Below, piece after piece: positions 1 to 5,340 of a stretch of 5,745 nucleotides of DNA. Location of the stretch: positions 1-5,745 of the forward strand of contig CANBQJ010000237.1 in assembly GCA_947371645.1 (NCBI GenBank), in the 5' to 3' direction. Made by a program: the position numbers and the translations under genes. Source of the stretch: Burkholderiales bacterium. GTDB lineage: Bacteria; Pseudomonadota; Gammaproteobacteria; Burkholderiales; Burkholderiaceae. Under the pieces are notes generated by a model that saw nothing but the letters and a program-made list of their open reading frames with translations, ran no database searches and was not told the DNA's origin. Every line of letters begins with the position of its first letter. Position 1 is the first letter of the stretch.

Positions 1-596
1 GGCATCTTCATGAGCGTCATGCCCGGTGCGCGCATGTTCAGGATGGTCACGATGATGTTGATCGAACCCATGATGGACGAGGCCCCCAGGATGTGCATCG
101 CAAAGATGCCGGCATCCATCGAGGGGCCCATCTGCAGGGTCAGCGGCGCGTAGAGCGTCCAGCCTGCGGCGGGTGCGCCACCGGGCATGAAGAACGAACC
201 CACCAGCATCAGCGCTGCAGGAATCAGCAGCCAGAAGCTGAAGTTGTTCATGCGCGCGAAGGCCATGTCGGATGCGCCGATCTGCAGCGGGATCATCCAG
301 TTGGCCATGCCCACGAAGGCCGGCATGATGGCGCCGAACACCATGATGATGCCGTGCATGGTGGTGAGCTGGTTGAACAGCTCGGGGTTGACGAACTGCA
401 GCCCCGGCTTGAACAGCTCGGCACGGATCATCAGGGCCAGCACGCCGCCGATCATCAGCATCGTCAATGAAAACAGCAGGTAGAGGGTGCCGATGTCTTT
501 GTGGTTGGTGGCATAGACCCAGCGACGCCAGCCGTGCGGGTGGCCGTGGTCATCGTGTCCGTGGGCGTGACCACCGTGGTCGAGCACTGCACTCAT
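1..596 (-). CDS. ctaD: Cytochrome c oxidase subunit I, N-terminal 198 residues (partial at window edge)
   Basis: Catalytic subunit of an aa3-type heme-copper oxidase of the inner membrane, which reduces O2 to water and pumps protons. The visible part reads MSAVLDHGGHAHGHDDHG, a His-rich cytoplasmic tail, then WRRWVYATNHKDIGTLYLLF, the family's classic entry into helix I. His81 in TTMHGIIMVF is the expected low-spin heme a ligand. Asn99, Asp110 and Asn117 (ANWMIPLQIGASDMAFARMNN region) match the D-proton-channel entrance residues known as N121, D132 and N139 in Rhodobacter sphaeroides; the Asn99-Asp110-Asn117 spacing is the same. This points to an A-type, proton-pumping enzyme. The start ATG at 596-594 is fixed by the SD AAGGA seven bases upstream. 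The gene follows coxB by 28 bp in the same operon. The heme a3/CuB site lies beyond the window, so completeness cannot be judged. Confidence 0.97.
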   Translation of the reverse strand, partial: MSAVLDHGGHAHGHDDHGHPHGWRRWVYATNHKDIGTLYLLFSLTMLMIGGVLALMIRAELFKPGLQFVNPELFNQLTTMHGIIMVFGAIMPAFVGMANWMIPLQIGASDMAFARMNNFSFWLLIPAALMLVGSFFMPGGAPAAGWTLYAPLTLQMGPSMDAGIFAMHILGASSIMGSINIIVTILNMRAPGMTLMKM

Positions 597-603
597 GTTG
601 AAG

Positions 604-608
604 TCCTT
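604..608 (-). promoter_or_regulatory. Shine-Dalgarno site of ctaD
   Basis: AAGGA on the minus strand, seven bases before the ATG at 596. It is the clearest ribosome binding site in the window and fixes the ctaD start. It lies in the 28-bp gap after the coxB stop, so ctaD can be initiated independently on the shared transcript. Confidence 0.8.
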
Positions 609-624
609 TCAGTCCGGTGGGTCA

Positions 625-1800
625 TCACTTGCGGGCAGCGAGCACGTCGGCGGGCTGCACGGTCTGGCCAGTCTTGTTCGACCAGTGGTTCTTGGTGAAG
701 GTGATCACGGCCGCGATCTCGGTGTCCGACAGTTGCTTCCAGGACGGCATGATGTTGTTCTGGCCGTTGAGCAGCACATGGATCTGCACGCCCTTGTCGG
801 CGTCCAGCACCTTGGCCGAGCCATCCAGGGGCTTGATGGGGCCACCGCCCTTGCCGTTGGCCTGGTGACAAGCGGCACAGTTGGCGTTGTAGACCTTCTC
901 GCCACGGGCCAGCAGGTCATCCTGCGTCCAGACCTTGTTGGGGTCATCGGCCTTGGCCTGCATTTCCTTTTGCTTCTCACTCACCCACTTGGTGTAGTCC
1001 TCGGCGGTCAGCACCCGCACATGGATCGGCATGTAGGCGTGCTCCTTGCCGCACAACTCTGAGCACTGACCGTAGTAGTCACCCACCTTCTCGGCTCGGA
1101 ACCAGGTGTCGCGCACGAACCCCGGGATGGCGTCTTGCTTGATGCCAAAAGCCGGCACCGAGAAAGAGTGGATGACGTCGTTGGCCGTGGTGATGATGCG
1201 CACCTTGCGGTCCACCGGCACCACCAGGGGGTTGTCCACCTTCAGGAGGTAGTCGACGCCTGCTGGCGTGCCGGCGTCCGACAGGGTGCGCTGGGCGCTG
1301 TCCAGGGTGGAGATGAAACCCACGCCCTCGCCTTCACCCTTGATGTAGTCGTAACCCCACTTCCACTGGTAGCCGGTGGCCTTGATGGTGAGGTCGGCGT
1401 TGGTGGTGTCTTTTTGCGCAACGACCACCTTGGTGGCCGGCAAGGCCATGCCGATCACGATCAGGAAAGGCACGATCGTCCAGACGATTTCCACGGTGGT
1501 GGATTCGTGGAAATCGGCCGCCTTGTGGCCCTTGGACTTGCGGTGCTTGAAGATCGAATAGAACATCACCCCGAACACCGCCACAAAGATGGCCGTACAG
1601 ATGTACAGCATCATCATGTGCAGCGACTGCTGCTCGGCAGCGATCTTGGTGACGGCGGGCACCAGGTTCAGTTGCCTGACGGCTGGGCCGCCCGGCAGGT
1701 CAGGCACGTCGGCTGCCTGAGCGAGGGTCGAACACATCAGGCCCACCAGGGCCGTCAGGCGGCCGGCGGCCCGCTTGGAATTCCAGAAACCTTCGCTCAT
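625..1800 (-). CDS. coxB: Cytochrome c oxidase subunit II with C-terminal cytochrome c domain (caa3-like)
   Basis: Electron-entry subunit of the oxidase, 391 aa. Residues 1-29 look like a signal peptide with cleavage at AQA|AD. Two membrane helices follow (about 62-84 and 104-122); Glu104 in TTVEIVWTIVPF matches the K-channel entrance glutamate of subunit II. The aromatic patch GYQWKWGY (143-150) precedes the cupredoxin core. CuA ligands are all present: His211 (DVIHSFSVP), Cys246, Glu248, Cys250, His254 and Met257 (GQCSELCGKEHAYMP). After a linker with charged residues (272-292), a class I cytochrome c domain carries CAACH (308-312) and a likely axial Met351 (NNIMPSW). The fused heme c domain, facing the periplasm, marks a caa3-like oxidase that can take electrons through its own cytochrome. 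I chose the ATG at 1800: the frame stays open to 2010, but the extra 70 residues show no oxidase features and would spoil the signal peptide. The SD is weak (GAG about 10 bases upstream). Confidence 0.96.
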   Translation of the reverse strand: MSEGFWNSKRAAGRLTALVGLMCSTLAQAADVPDLPGGPAVRQLNLVPAVTKIAAEQQSLHMMMLYICTAIFVAVFGVMFYSIFKHRKSKGHKAADFHESTTVEIVWTIVPFLIVIGMALPATKVVVAQKDTTNADLTIKATGYQWKWGYDYIKGEGEGVGFISTLDSAQRTLSDAGTPAGVDYLLKVDNPLVVPVDRKVRIITTANDVIHSFSVPAFGIKQDAIPGFVRDTWFRAEKVGDYYGQCSELCGKEHAYMPIHVRVLTAEDYTKWVSEKQKEMQAKADDPNKVWTQDDLLARGEKVYNANCAACHQANGKGGGPIKPLDGSAKVLDADKGVQIHVLLNGQNNIMPSWKQLSDTEIAAVITFTKNHWSNKTGQTVQPADVLAARK

Positions 1801-1851
1801 GTGCTTGCTCGTCAAGGATTGGAACGTGGTCGGTGAGGGCCGGCGTGTGCG

Positions 1852-1874
1852 CATGGGGTTGACCTGACCCCATG
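1852..1874 (-). repeat. Perfect 8-bp inverted repeat in coxB leader
   Basis: CATGGGGT (1852-1859) and ACCCCATG (1867-1874) around a 7-base spacer. In RNA this is a GC-rich hairpin whose near edge is about 51 bases upstream of the coxB start. It is not followed by a T-run on the minus strand, so it is not a simple terminator. The spacer and flank hold tandem GGTCA copies. Confidence 0.6.
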
Positions 1875-1907
1875 TGACCCTGAATGCCTGAACGCGCCTA
1901 CATGGCA

Positions 1908-1934
1908 TGCCACACGGCCAGAAGGCCCGTGGCA
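1908..1934 (-). repeat. Imperfect hairpin in coxB leader
   Basis: TGCCAC (1908-1913) pairs with GTGGCA (1929-1934), and GGCC (1916-1919) with GGCC (1924-1927), separated by a small internal loop and closed by a four-base loop. There is no T-run on either side. It is a candidate RNA structure in the leader only. Confidence 0.5.
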
Positions 1935-2059
1935 GGTGTAGACGTAGAAATGACTGCTGAAATGCGGATGACCCGACCCTCCAGGGCGGAAGGTGTTGCA
2001 AACCACGCAAGCGACGAGATGGCGGACATGGCGCCCAAACTCCCAGATACGCACGCAGG

Positions 2060-2079
2060 CTCTGAAGGTGAATTCAGAG
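2060..2079 (-). repeat. Perfect 7-bp inverted repeat in coxB leader
   Basis: CTCTGAA (2060-2066) and TTCAGAG (2073-2079) around a 6-base spacer, roughly 55-75 nt downstream of the predicted transcription start. There is no T-run after it, so it is either an RNA hairpin or a DNA-binding palindrome. Confidence 0.5.
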
Positions 2080-2140
2080 GGGGTCAATGAAGATGGGCTG
2101 CGCGAACCAACGGCACGCGACACCCACCTGTTTGAGGGTC

Positions 2141-2169
2141 ATTCTAGCCAGCAGCTTGAGGCACCTCAA
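2141..2169 (-). promoter_or_regulatory. Predicted sigma70-type promoter of the coxB-ctaD operon
   Basis: On the minus strand, TTGAGG (2169-2164) and TAGAAT (2146-2141) are separated by exactly 17 bp, giving 4/6 and 5/6 matches to the consensus boxes. Predicted start is near 2133. It lies just past the terminator of the upstream methyltransferase gene and is the best promoter I see in the intergenic region. Confidence 0.65.
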
Positions 2170-2170
2170 G
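2155..2170. promoter_or_regulatory. 16-bp palindrome over the coxB -35 box (possible FNR/ANR-type operator)
   Basis: CTTGAGG-CA-CCTCAAG is a perfect inverted repeat with 7-bp arms. It fits the TTGA-N6-TCAA core shared by FNR, ANR and FixK boxes, though the usual T/A inside each arm is G/C here. It covers the -35 box, with its centre about 29 bases upstream of the predicted start, a position that suits repression. The assignment to a regulator family is inference. Confidence 0.45.
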
Positions 2171-2196
2171 TTGTAATCGATGGCCAAACGCTATGT

Positions 2197-2213
2197 AAAA
2201 CCCGCATTGCGGG
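2197..2213 (-). terminator. Rho-independent terminator after the methyltransferase gene
   Basis: On the minus strand CCCGC-AAT-GCGGG (2213-2201) is followed directly by TTTT. The stem is short (5 bp, possibly 6 with a G-T pair), so it is a moderate terminator. It lies about 42 bp past the stop codon and separates this gene from the coxB promoter. Confidence 0.6.
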
Positions 2214-2254
2214 CATGAATGGTGGCGCGCTGACGACATCTGCCACCCCAGCGC

Positions 2255-3193
2255 TCAGGGCTTGTCTTTGCGCTGGACCATTCTGCGCATGTCCTGTAGG
2301 GAGACCCGGGTTTCGGCTTCCAGCGGCGCACGCGGCTCAGGCTTGATGGCATGACCGTAGATCAGCTCGACGCTCAGGCGCACGCGACCATCGCCATCGG
2401 TCAGGTGCGCAGCCACGGCGTCCAGCCAGGCCTGCCGCCAGCGTCGACCTCGCAGGCCCTGAAAGCGGCCCGCCGCCACGTTGCCACCCCAGGTGCGCAG
2501 TTCAGCCAGCATGGCCTCTGGGCTCGCCCAAGTCAAGCTGAGCCGCTCCATGTCCATGACGGGCTCGGCGAAACCGGCCTTGACGAGCTCATCGCCCAGG
2601 TCGTGCATGTCGATGAAATCGATGGTGGGCAGGCCCCAACCCAGGTCGGCATAGAGGGCCCGCAGTTCTCTGGCGGTGTCGGGCCCGAGGGCTGAACACA
2701 TCAAGAAGCCTTGCGGGCCGAGCTGCTCATGCCATTGCCGCAGCAGGCCCGGCACGTCGGTGCCGGTGTGCAGGCTCATGTTGGCCCACAGCATCTGCGC
2801 GCCCTGCTCGCGCCAGGGCGCCTGGTCGACGTCAAAACGAGTCCAGGTGCGCTCGCCTTGCCCCGCCCACCATTGCTGCAGCGTCTGCTTGAGGTTGGCC
2901 AAGGTGGACGCGGGCTTGGACGCCGCGGTTGGCGCGGCCGCCCAGGGGTCCAGCCGTCCATGCAGCGCCTGGGGGTAGCGCGCGGCCACCAAGGCCGAGC
3001 CCCCGCCCCAGCGAGGGGCCCAGTCCACCCACGAACGGGGTTGCAGCCTGATCCATTCCAGCTTGCTGTCGAGGCGGCGGGCCACCTCTTCGTGAAGCCA
3101 GGGGGCCTCCTGCTGCGCCTGCAATCGCCTGCGCTGTCGGGCGCAGGCGGCGGCATCGGGTGCGGAGGGCGGCAAATCGGTGGGCGCGGACAT
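2255..3193 (-). CDS. BioC-like class I methyltransferase-fold protein
   Basis: A 312-aa protein resembling BioC-type SAM-dependent methyltransferases; true BioC methylates malonyl-ACP at the start of biotin synthesis. The N-terminal part RRLDSKLEWIRLQP (40-52) and the C-terminal half are BioC-like: QMLWANMSLH (133-142), GPQGFLMCSALGPDTARELRALYADLG (159-185), FIDMHDLGDELVKAGFAEPVMDME (193-216) and VELIYGHAIKP (275-285). However, the SAM-binding motif I, normally DxGxGxG, is WVDWAPRWGGGS (55-66), so only Asp57 and a displaced glycine run remain. Activity is therefore doubtful, and biotin-pathway membership is not supported by neighbours. I chose the ATG at 3193; a TTG at 3214 would add seven residues, and neither has a good SD. 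The gene is divergent from comF and ends at a terminator. Confidence 0.85.
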   Translation of the reverse strand: MSAPTDLPPSAPDAAACARQRRRLQAQQEAPWLHEEVARRLDSKLEWIRLQPRSWVDWAPRWGGGSALVAARYPQALHGRLDPWAAAPTAASKPASTLANLKQTLQQWWAGQGERTWTRFDVDQAPWREQGAQMLWANMSLHTGTDVPGLLRQWHEQLGPQGFLMCSALGPDTARELRALYADLGWGLPTIDFIDMHDLGDELVKAGFAEPVMDMERLSLTWASPEAMLAELRTWGGNVAAGRFQGLRGRRWRQAWLDAVAAHLTDGDGRVRLSVELIYGHAIKPEPRAPLEAETRVSLQDMRRMVQRKDKP

Positions 3194-3258
3194 GGGCAGA
3201 GGTGTGCAGGGCAATGGCCCGGACGCGCCACCACCAAGTGGGCGCCCCCTTGAGTGCG

Positions 3259-3287
3259 AAGTCAGGGCCAGGGCGCGTCAGTATATT
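3259..3287 (+). promoter_or_regulatory. Predicted promoter of comF, with an overlapping minus-strand -10
   Basis: TATATT (3282-3287) is a 5/6 match to a -10 box and sits six bases before the comF ATG. The -35 is poor (AAGTCA at 3259-3264 at 17-bp spacing). On the minus strand TATACT (3285-3280), also 5/6, overlaps it and could drive the methyltransferase gene, with a weak TTGTCC box 15 bp upstream inside comF. No other promoter candidate is visible in the 100-bp divergent gap. Confidence 0.4.
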
Positions 3288-3293
3288 GAGCCG

Positions 3294-4043
3294 ATGCAAT
3301 GGACAAAGGCTTGGCACACATTGGCCTCACGGTTGACTTGGCCGGGGCGATGCCTGCTGTGTGGCGATTGGGGGCCCGGGCGCCTTTGCGGGCCCTGCCT
3401 GCACCACTGGGCAGCGCCTTGTGCGCGGTGCCCTCGCTGCGCCATGCCCCTGGGCGAGGCCGCAGCCCACCTGACGGCCAACGGCGCAGCGGAAGACTGC
3501 CCGCACTGCGAAGCCCATCACCCGGAGTTCGATCGCGCCGTGGCGGCGGTGCACTACGCTGCGCCCTGGTCCACCTTGATCGCGCGGCTGAAATTTCAAG
3601 GGGATGCTGCCGTGGCGCGACCACTGGGCGGCATGGTGGCCCAGGCTGTGTCTTTGCGCGTGGGCGGTCGGCCGCAACGCGCTGCAGACCTGGTGCTGCC
3701 CATGCCTGTGTCCGGACCGCGCCTGCAGGAACGGGGCTTCAACCAGTCGTGGCTGCTGGCACGGCATTGCGCCCGCGCCCTGGACCTGCCTTGCCGGCAC
3801 GACGTCCTGCAACGCACGCGGCACACCGCGCGGCTGATGAGCTTGTCGGCAGAAGACCGCGCGCTGGCCTTGCGTGAAGCTTTTGTCGTGCCGGCTTCGC
3901 ATCACCAGTGGGTGCGCGGCCGACATGTGGCCCTGGTGGACGACGTGCTGACCACCGGGGCCACCTTGGACGCGGCCAGCCTGGCCCTGCGTGAGGCCGG
4001 CGCCCGGTCGATCTCGGCCTGGGTGTTGGCCCGCACGCCCTGA
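3294..4043 (+). CDS. comF: ComF family protein (zinc finger plus phosphoribosyltransferase domain)
   Basis: A 249-aa protein of the ComF/GntX family, cytoplasmic, tied in other bacteria to DNA uptake by natural competence or to use of DNA as nutrient. The N-terminal part carries a cysteine-rich double-zinc-ribbon-like region: Cys20, Cys23, Cys32, Cys35, then Cys43, Cys46, Cys49, and Cys69, Cys72. The type I PRTase domain has the partner motifs FDRAVAAVHYAAPWSTLIARLKFQGD (79-104), LPMPVSGPRLQERGFNQS (135-152) and the PRPP-binding loop VALVDDVLTTGAT (212-224). I chose the ATG at 3294 because family members begin shortly before the first CxxC; the frame is open upstream to 3180 but that part is featureless and overlaps the divergent gene. 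No SD precedes it. Whether the strain is competent cannot be told from this gene. Confidence 0.93.
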   Translation: MQWTKAWHTLASRLTWPGRCLLCGDWGPGRLCGPCLHHWAAPCARCPRCAMPLGEAAAHLTANGAAEDCPHCEAHHPEFDRAVAAVHYAAPWSTLIARLKFQGDAAVARPLGGMVAQAVSLRVGGRPQRAADLVLPMPVSGPRLQERGFNQSWLLARHCARALDLPCRHDVLQRTRHTARLMSLSAEDRALALREAFVVPASHHQWVRGRHVALVDDVLTTGATLDAASLALREAGARSISAWVLARTP

Positions 4044-4057
4044 GCCTGGGCCTGAGC

Positions 4058-4600
4058 TCATGGGCCGATGGGCTGCCACATGGCCGTGGCCTGTTCACCG
4101 AAGGAGCCCAACTCCGCCCCGTGTTGCGTCAGCACCGCTGGCGGAATGGGCGTGAAGCCTTGTTGCCGCCAATAGGGCTGCGAGCCCTGCACCGCCATCA
4201 GCAACAGGCGCTGCAAACCTTGGCCGCGCGCCCAGGCCGTGGCATGCCGCACCAGCGCTTGCGCCAGGCCTTGCCCTCGCCCATCCGGGTGCAGCGACAG
4301 GTCATGCACATAGAGCGCATCGGCACCTTGCGCCGGCGGCTGCGTGGTCGCGTGCAAACCAGGCCAACGCAGGCCGCACACCGGCAGGCAGATGAGGTAG
4401 GCCATCAAGTCACCCGCCAGCACAGGGTGGTCTGCGCCCCACAGGCTGCGCGGGCTGGCCTGCAGCTTGGCGGCAAAGGCGGCTGCCGGCTCCTGGTAGC
4501 CGGGCGGGTAGCACAGGGCTTGCAAGCGATGCACCGCCGCCAGGTCGCCATGACCCAACTCACGGACGGGCAGGTGCTGCGGCGCGTGCGGCAAGCTCAA
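4058..4600 (-). CDS. GNAT family N-acetyltransferase
   Basis: A 180-aa GCN5-related acetyltransferase; these move an acetyl group from acetyl-CoA to an amine, but the substrate cannot be named here. The fold is visible in PVRELGHGDLAAVHRLQALCYPPGY (11-35), the central strand YVHDLSLHP (97-105), the acetyl-CoA pyrophosphate loop GRGQGLA (107-113) followed by a helix, and YWRQQGF (143-149) near the C-terminus. No ATG stands before the domain in a sensible position. I chose the TTG at 4600-4598: its TTGA overlaps the TGA stop of the kinase gene, and GGGA lies about six bases upstream, which suggests translational coupling. The frame is open to 4687, but that would bury 88 bp in the kinase gene and adds Pro/Arg-rich sequence typical of a shadow frame. 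It converges with comF. Confidence 0.85.
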   Translation of the reverse strand: MSLPHAPQHLPVRELGHGDLAAVHRLQALCYPPGYQEPAAAFAAKLQASPRSLWGADHPVLAGDLMAYLICLPVCGLRWPGLHATTQPPAQGADALYVHDLSLHPDGRGQGLAQALVRHATAWARGQGLQRLLLMAVQGSQPYWRQQGFTPIPPAVLTQHGAELGSFGEQATAMWQPIGP

Positions 4601-5244
4601 ACGGCATCCCAGCTGAAGTGGTGGTGGGCGCGCTCGCGGGTGGCTTCGATCAAACGGGCATTGGGCTCGTCGGTCACCTCCACCCATTGCTGGGCATCGG
4701 CCAGGCTGCGGCCGAACTGCTGGTGGCGCTGGGTCAGGCGCGCCAGGCGCAACACCGGGTCCACATCCACGTACCAGACTTCATCCAGCAAAGGCGCCAC
4801 GCGAGCCCAATGGCCGTCATTCAGCAGCAGGTAATTGCCTTCGGTGATGACCAGGCGCGCGCTGGCCGGCACGGGAATGGCCCCAGCGACGCCTTCTTCC
4901 AGTTCGCGGGTGTACAGGGGCGCGTAGACGGTTTCATCGGCCCGCTGTTGGCGGAGGCGCTGCAGCAAGGCGACGTAGCCGGCACTGTCGAAGGTGTCCG
5001 GGGCACCCTTGCGGCCTGCGCGCCCCAGCCGGGCCAGTTCGACGTTGGCCAGGTGGAAGCCATCCATGGGCACGACGATGGCCTCATCGGGGAATTGCCG
5101 CTGCAAGGCGGCCGCCAAGGTGGACTTGCCACAACCCGGGGGTCCCGCCAAGCCCAGCAGCACACGGGGCGCGCGGGCCATCAGCTCGCGCAGGCGGGCC
5201 AGGTGGGGGGCGGCGATGGCGGGCAGTCTGGGGGCGGTGCTCAT
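4597..5244 (-). CDS. P-loop nucleoside/nucleotide kinase-family protein
   Basis: A 215-aa cytoplasmic kinase of the uridine kinase/pantothenate kinase-like P-loop group, close in style to proteins named FrcK (sugar kinase linked to fructose transport in rhizobia). It has the Walker A motif GPPGCGKST (34-42), the family signature VPMDGFHL (58-65) with a likely catalytic Asp61, RKGAPDTFD (78-86), the strand and acidic residue of VITEGNYLLL (132-141), and VWYVDVDPVLRLARLTQRH (156-174) with the lid region. The last residues EATRERAHHHFSWD are also typical. The phosphate acceptor is unknown. I chose the ATG at 5244; one 30 bp upstream (5274) is in frame but lies inside a palindrome. Neither has a clear SD. 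It follows tRNA-Val and its terminator and is coupled to the GNAT gene. Confidence 0.88.
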   Translation of the reverse strand: MSTAPRLPAIAAPHLARLRELMARAPRVLLGLAGPPGCGKSTLAAALQRQFPDEAIVVPMDGFHLANVELARLGRAGRKGAPDTFDSAGYVALLQRLRQQRADETVYAPLYTRELEEGVAGAIPVPASARLVITEGNYLLLNDGHWARVAPLLDEVWYVDVDPVLRLARLTQRHQQFGRSLADAQQWVEVTDEPNARLIEATRERAHHHFSWDAV

Positions 5245-5263
5245 GGGGCAGCTGGGGTGTTCG

Positions 5264-5289
5264 GGCCACCACATGGTGGCCTAAAGGCC
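5264..5289. repeat. Overlapping GGCC-bounded palindromes upstream of the kinase gene
   Basis: GGCCACCA-CA-TGGTGGCC (5264-5281) is a near-complete palindrome with 8-bp arms. It shares its last GGCC with a second one, GGCC-TAAA-GGCC (5278-5289). Together they fill the space between the tRNA terminator and the kinase start, where the gene's promoter or leader should be. No good -10/-35 pair is visible there. Confidence 0.5.
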
Positions 5290-5336
5290 AAGCCCTGCAA
5301 AGAAAAAGCCCTGCAAATCTGGGATTTGCAGGGCTT
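5290..5336. repeat. Three copies of AAGCCCTGCAAA around the tRNA-Val terminator
   Basis: AAGCCCTGCAAA occurs as a direct repeat at 5290-5301 and 5306-5317 (16-bp period), and inverted at 5325-5336. The inner pair forms the terminator stem; the outer copy could pair with the same arm instead. This looks like a local duplication of one terminator arm. Confidence 0.75.
5303..5336 (-). terminator. Strong rho-independent terminator of tRNA-Val
   Basis: On the minus strand AAGCCCTGCAAATC pairs with GATTTGCAGGGCTT across a three-base loop (14-bp stem, 5336-5306), followed by TTTTTC (overlapping the stem's last T pairs) and a further TTT. It begins four bases after the tRNA CCA end. It is the strongest terminator in the window. 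Confidence 0.9.
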
Positions 5337-5340
5337 GTCC

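Larger units (their letters stand above)
1801..2196 (-). other. Long non-coding 5' leader and promoter region of coxB
   Basis: A stretch of about 400 bp between the methyltransferase terminator and coxB with no credible gene. If transcription starts near 2133, as the promoter predicts, the mRNA leader is about 333 nt. It contains three separate inverted repeats (2060-2079, 1908-1934, 1852-1874) and clustered TGACC/GGTCA pentamers (plus-strand TGACC at 1860, 1865, 1875 and 1969). Open frames on both strands here have no recognisable protein features. Whether the leader is regulatory is inference. Confidence 0.6.

Noticed and set aside
93..470. Plus-strand open frames of 125 and 98 codons opposite ctaD
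   Set aside because: They are antisense to a strongly conserved oxidase gene; their His/Gln-rich or Met-rich composition follows from the ctaD codons, and no SD or family motif is seen.
595..1836. Plus-strand open frames of 155 and 233 codons opposite coxB
   Set aside because: Shadows of the coxB frame in GC-rich DNA: no domain, no initiation signals, and full overlap with a well-supported gene.
1801..2010. Upstream extension of coxB by 70 codons
   Set aside because: The extra segment has no oxidase-like sequence, would place the signal peptide inside the protein, and differs in composition from the gene.
1812..2123. Minus-strand frame of 103 codons in the coxB leader, starting at GTG with an AGGTGG nearby
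   Set aside because: SD-like bases are too close to the GTG; the product is rich in His, Cys, Ser and Pro with no motif, and it crosses all three leader hairpins. A leader peptide cannot be fully ruled out but is not supported.
2221..2247. GGTGGC / GCCACC inverted repeat downstream of the methyltransferase stop
   Set aside because: Six-bp arms with a 15-base loop and no T-run; the stem at 2201-2213 is the better terminator.
4044..4080. Possible bidirectional terminator between comF and the GNAT gene
   Set aside because: The gap is 14 bp; TGAGCTCA and GGCC repeats are palindromic but no stem followed by a T-run exists on either strand.
4601..4687. ATG start at 4687 for the GNAT protein
   Set aside because: It would overlap the kinase gene by about 90 bp and adds Pro/Arg-rich residues typical of out-of-frame reading; the TTG at the stop-start overlap fits the domain limits.
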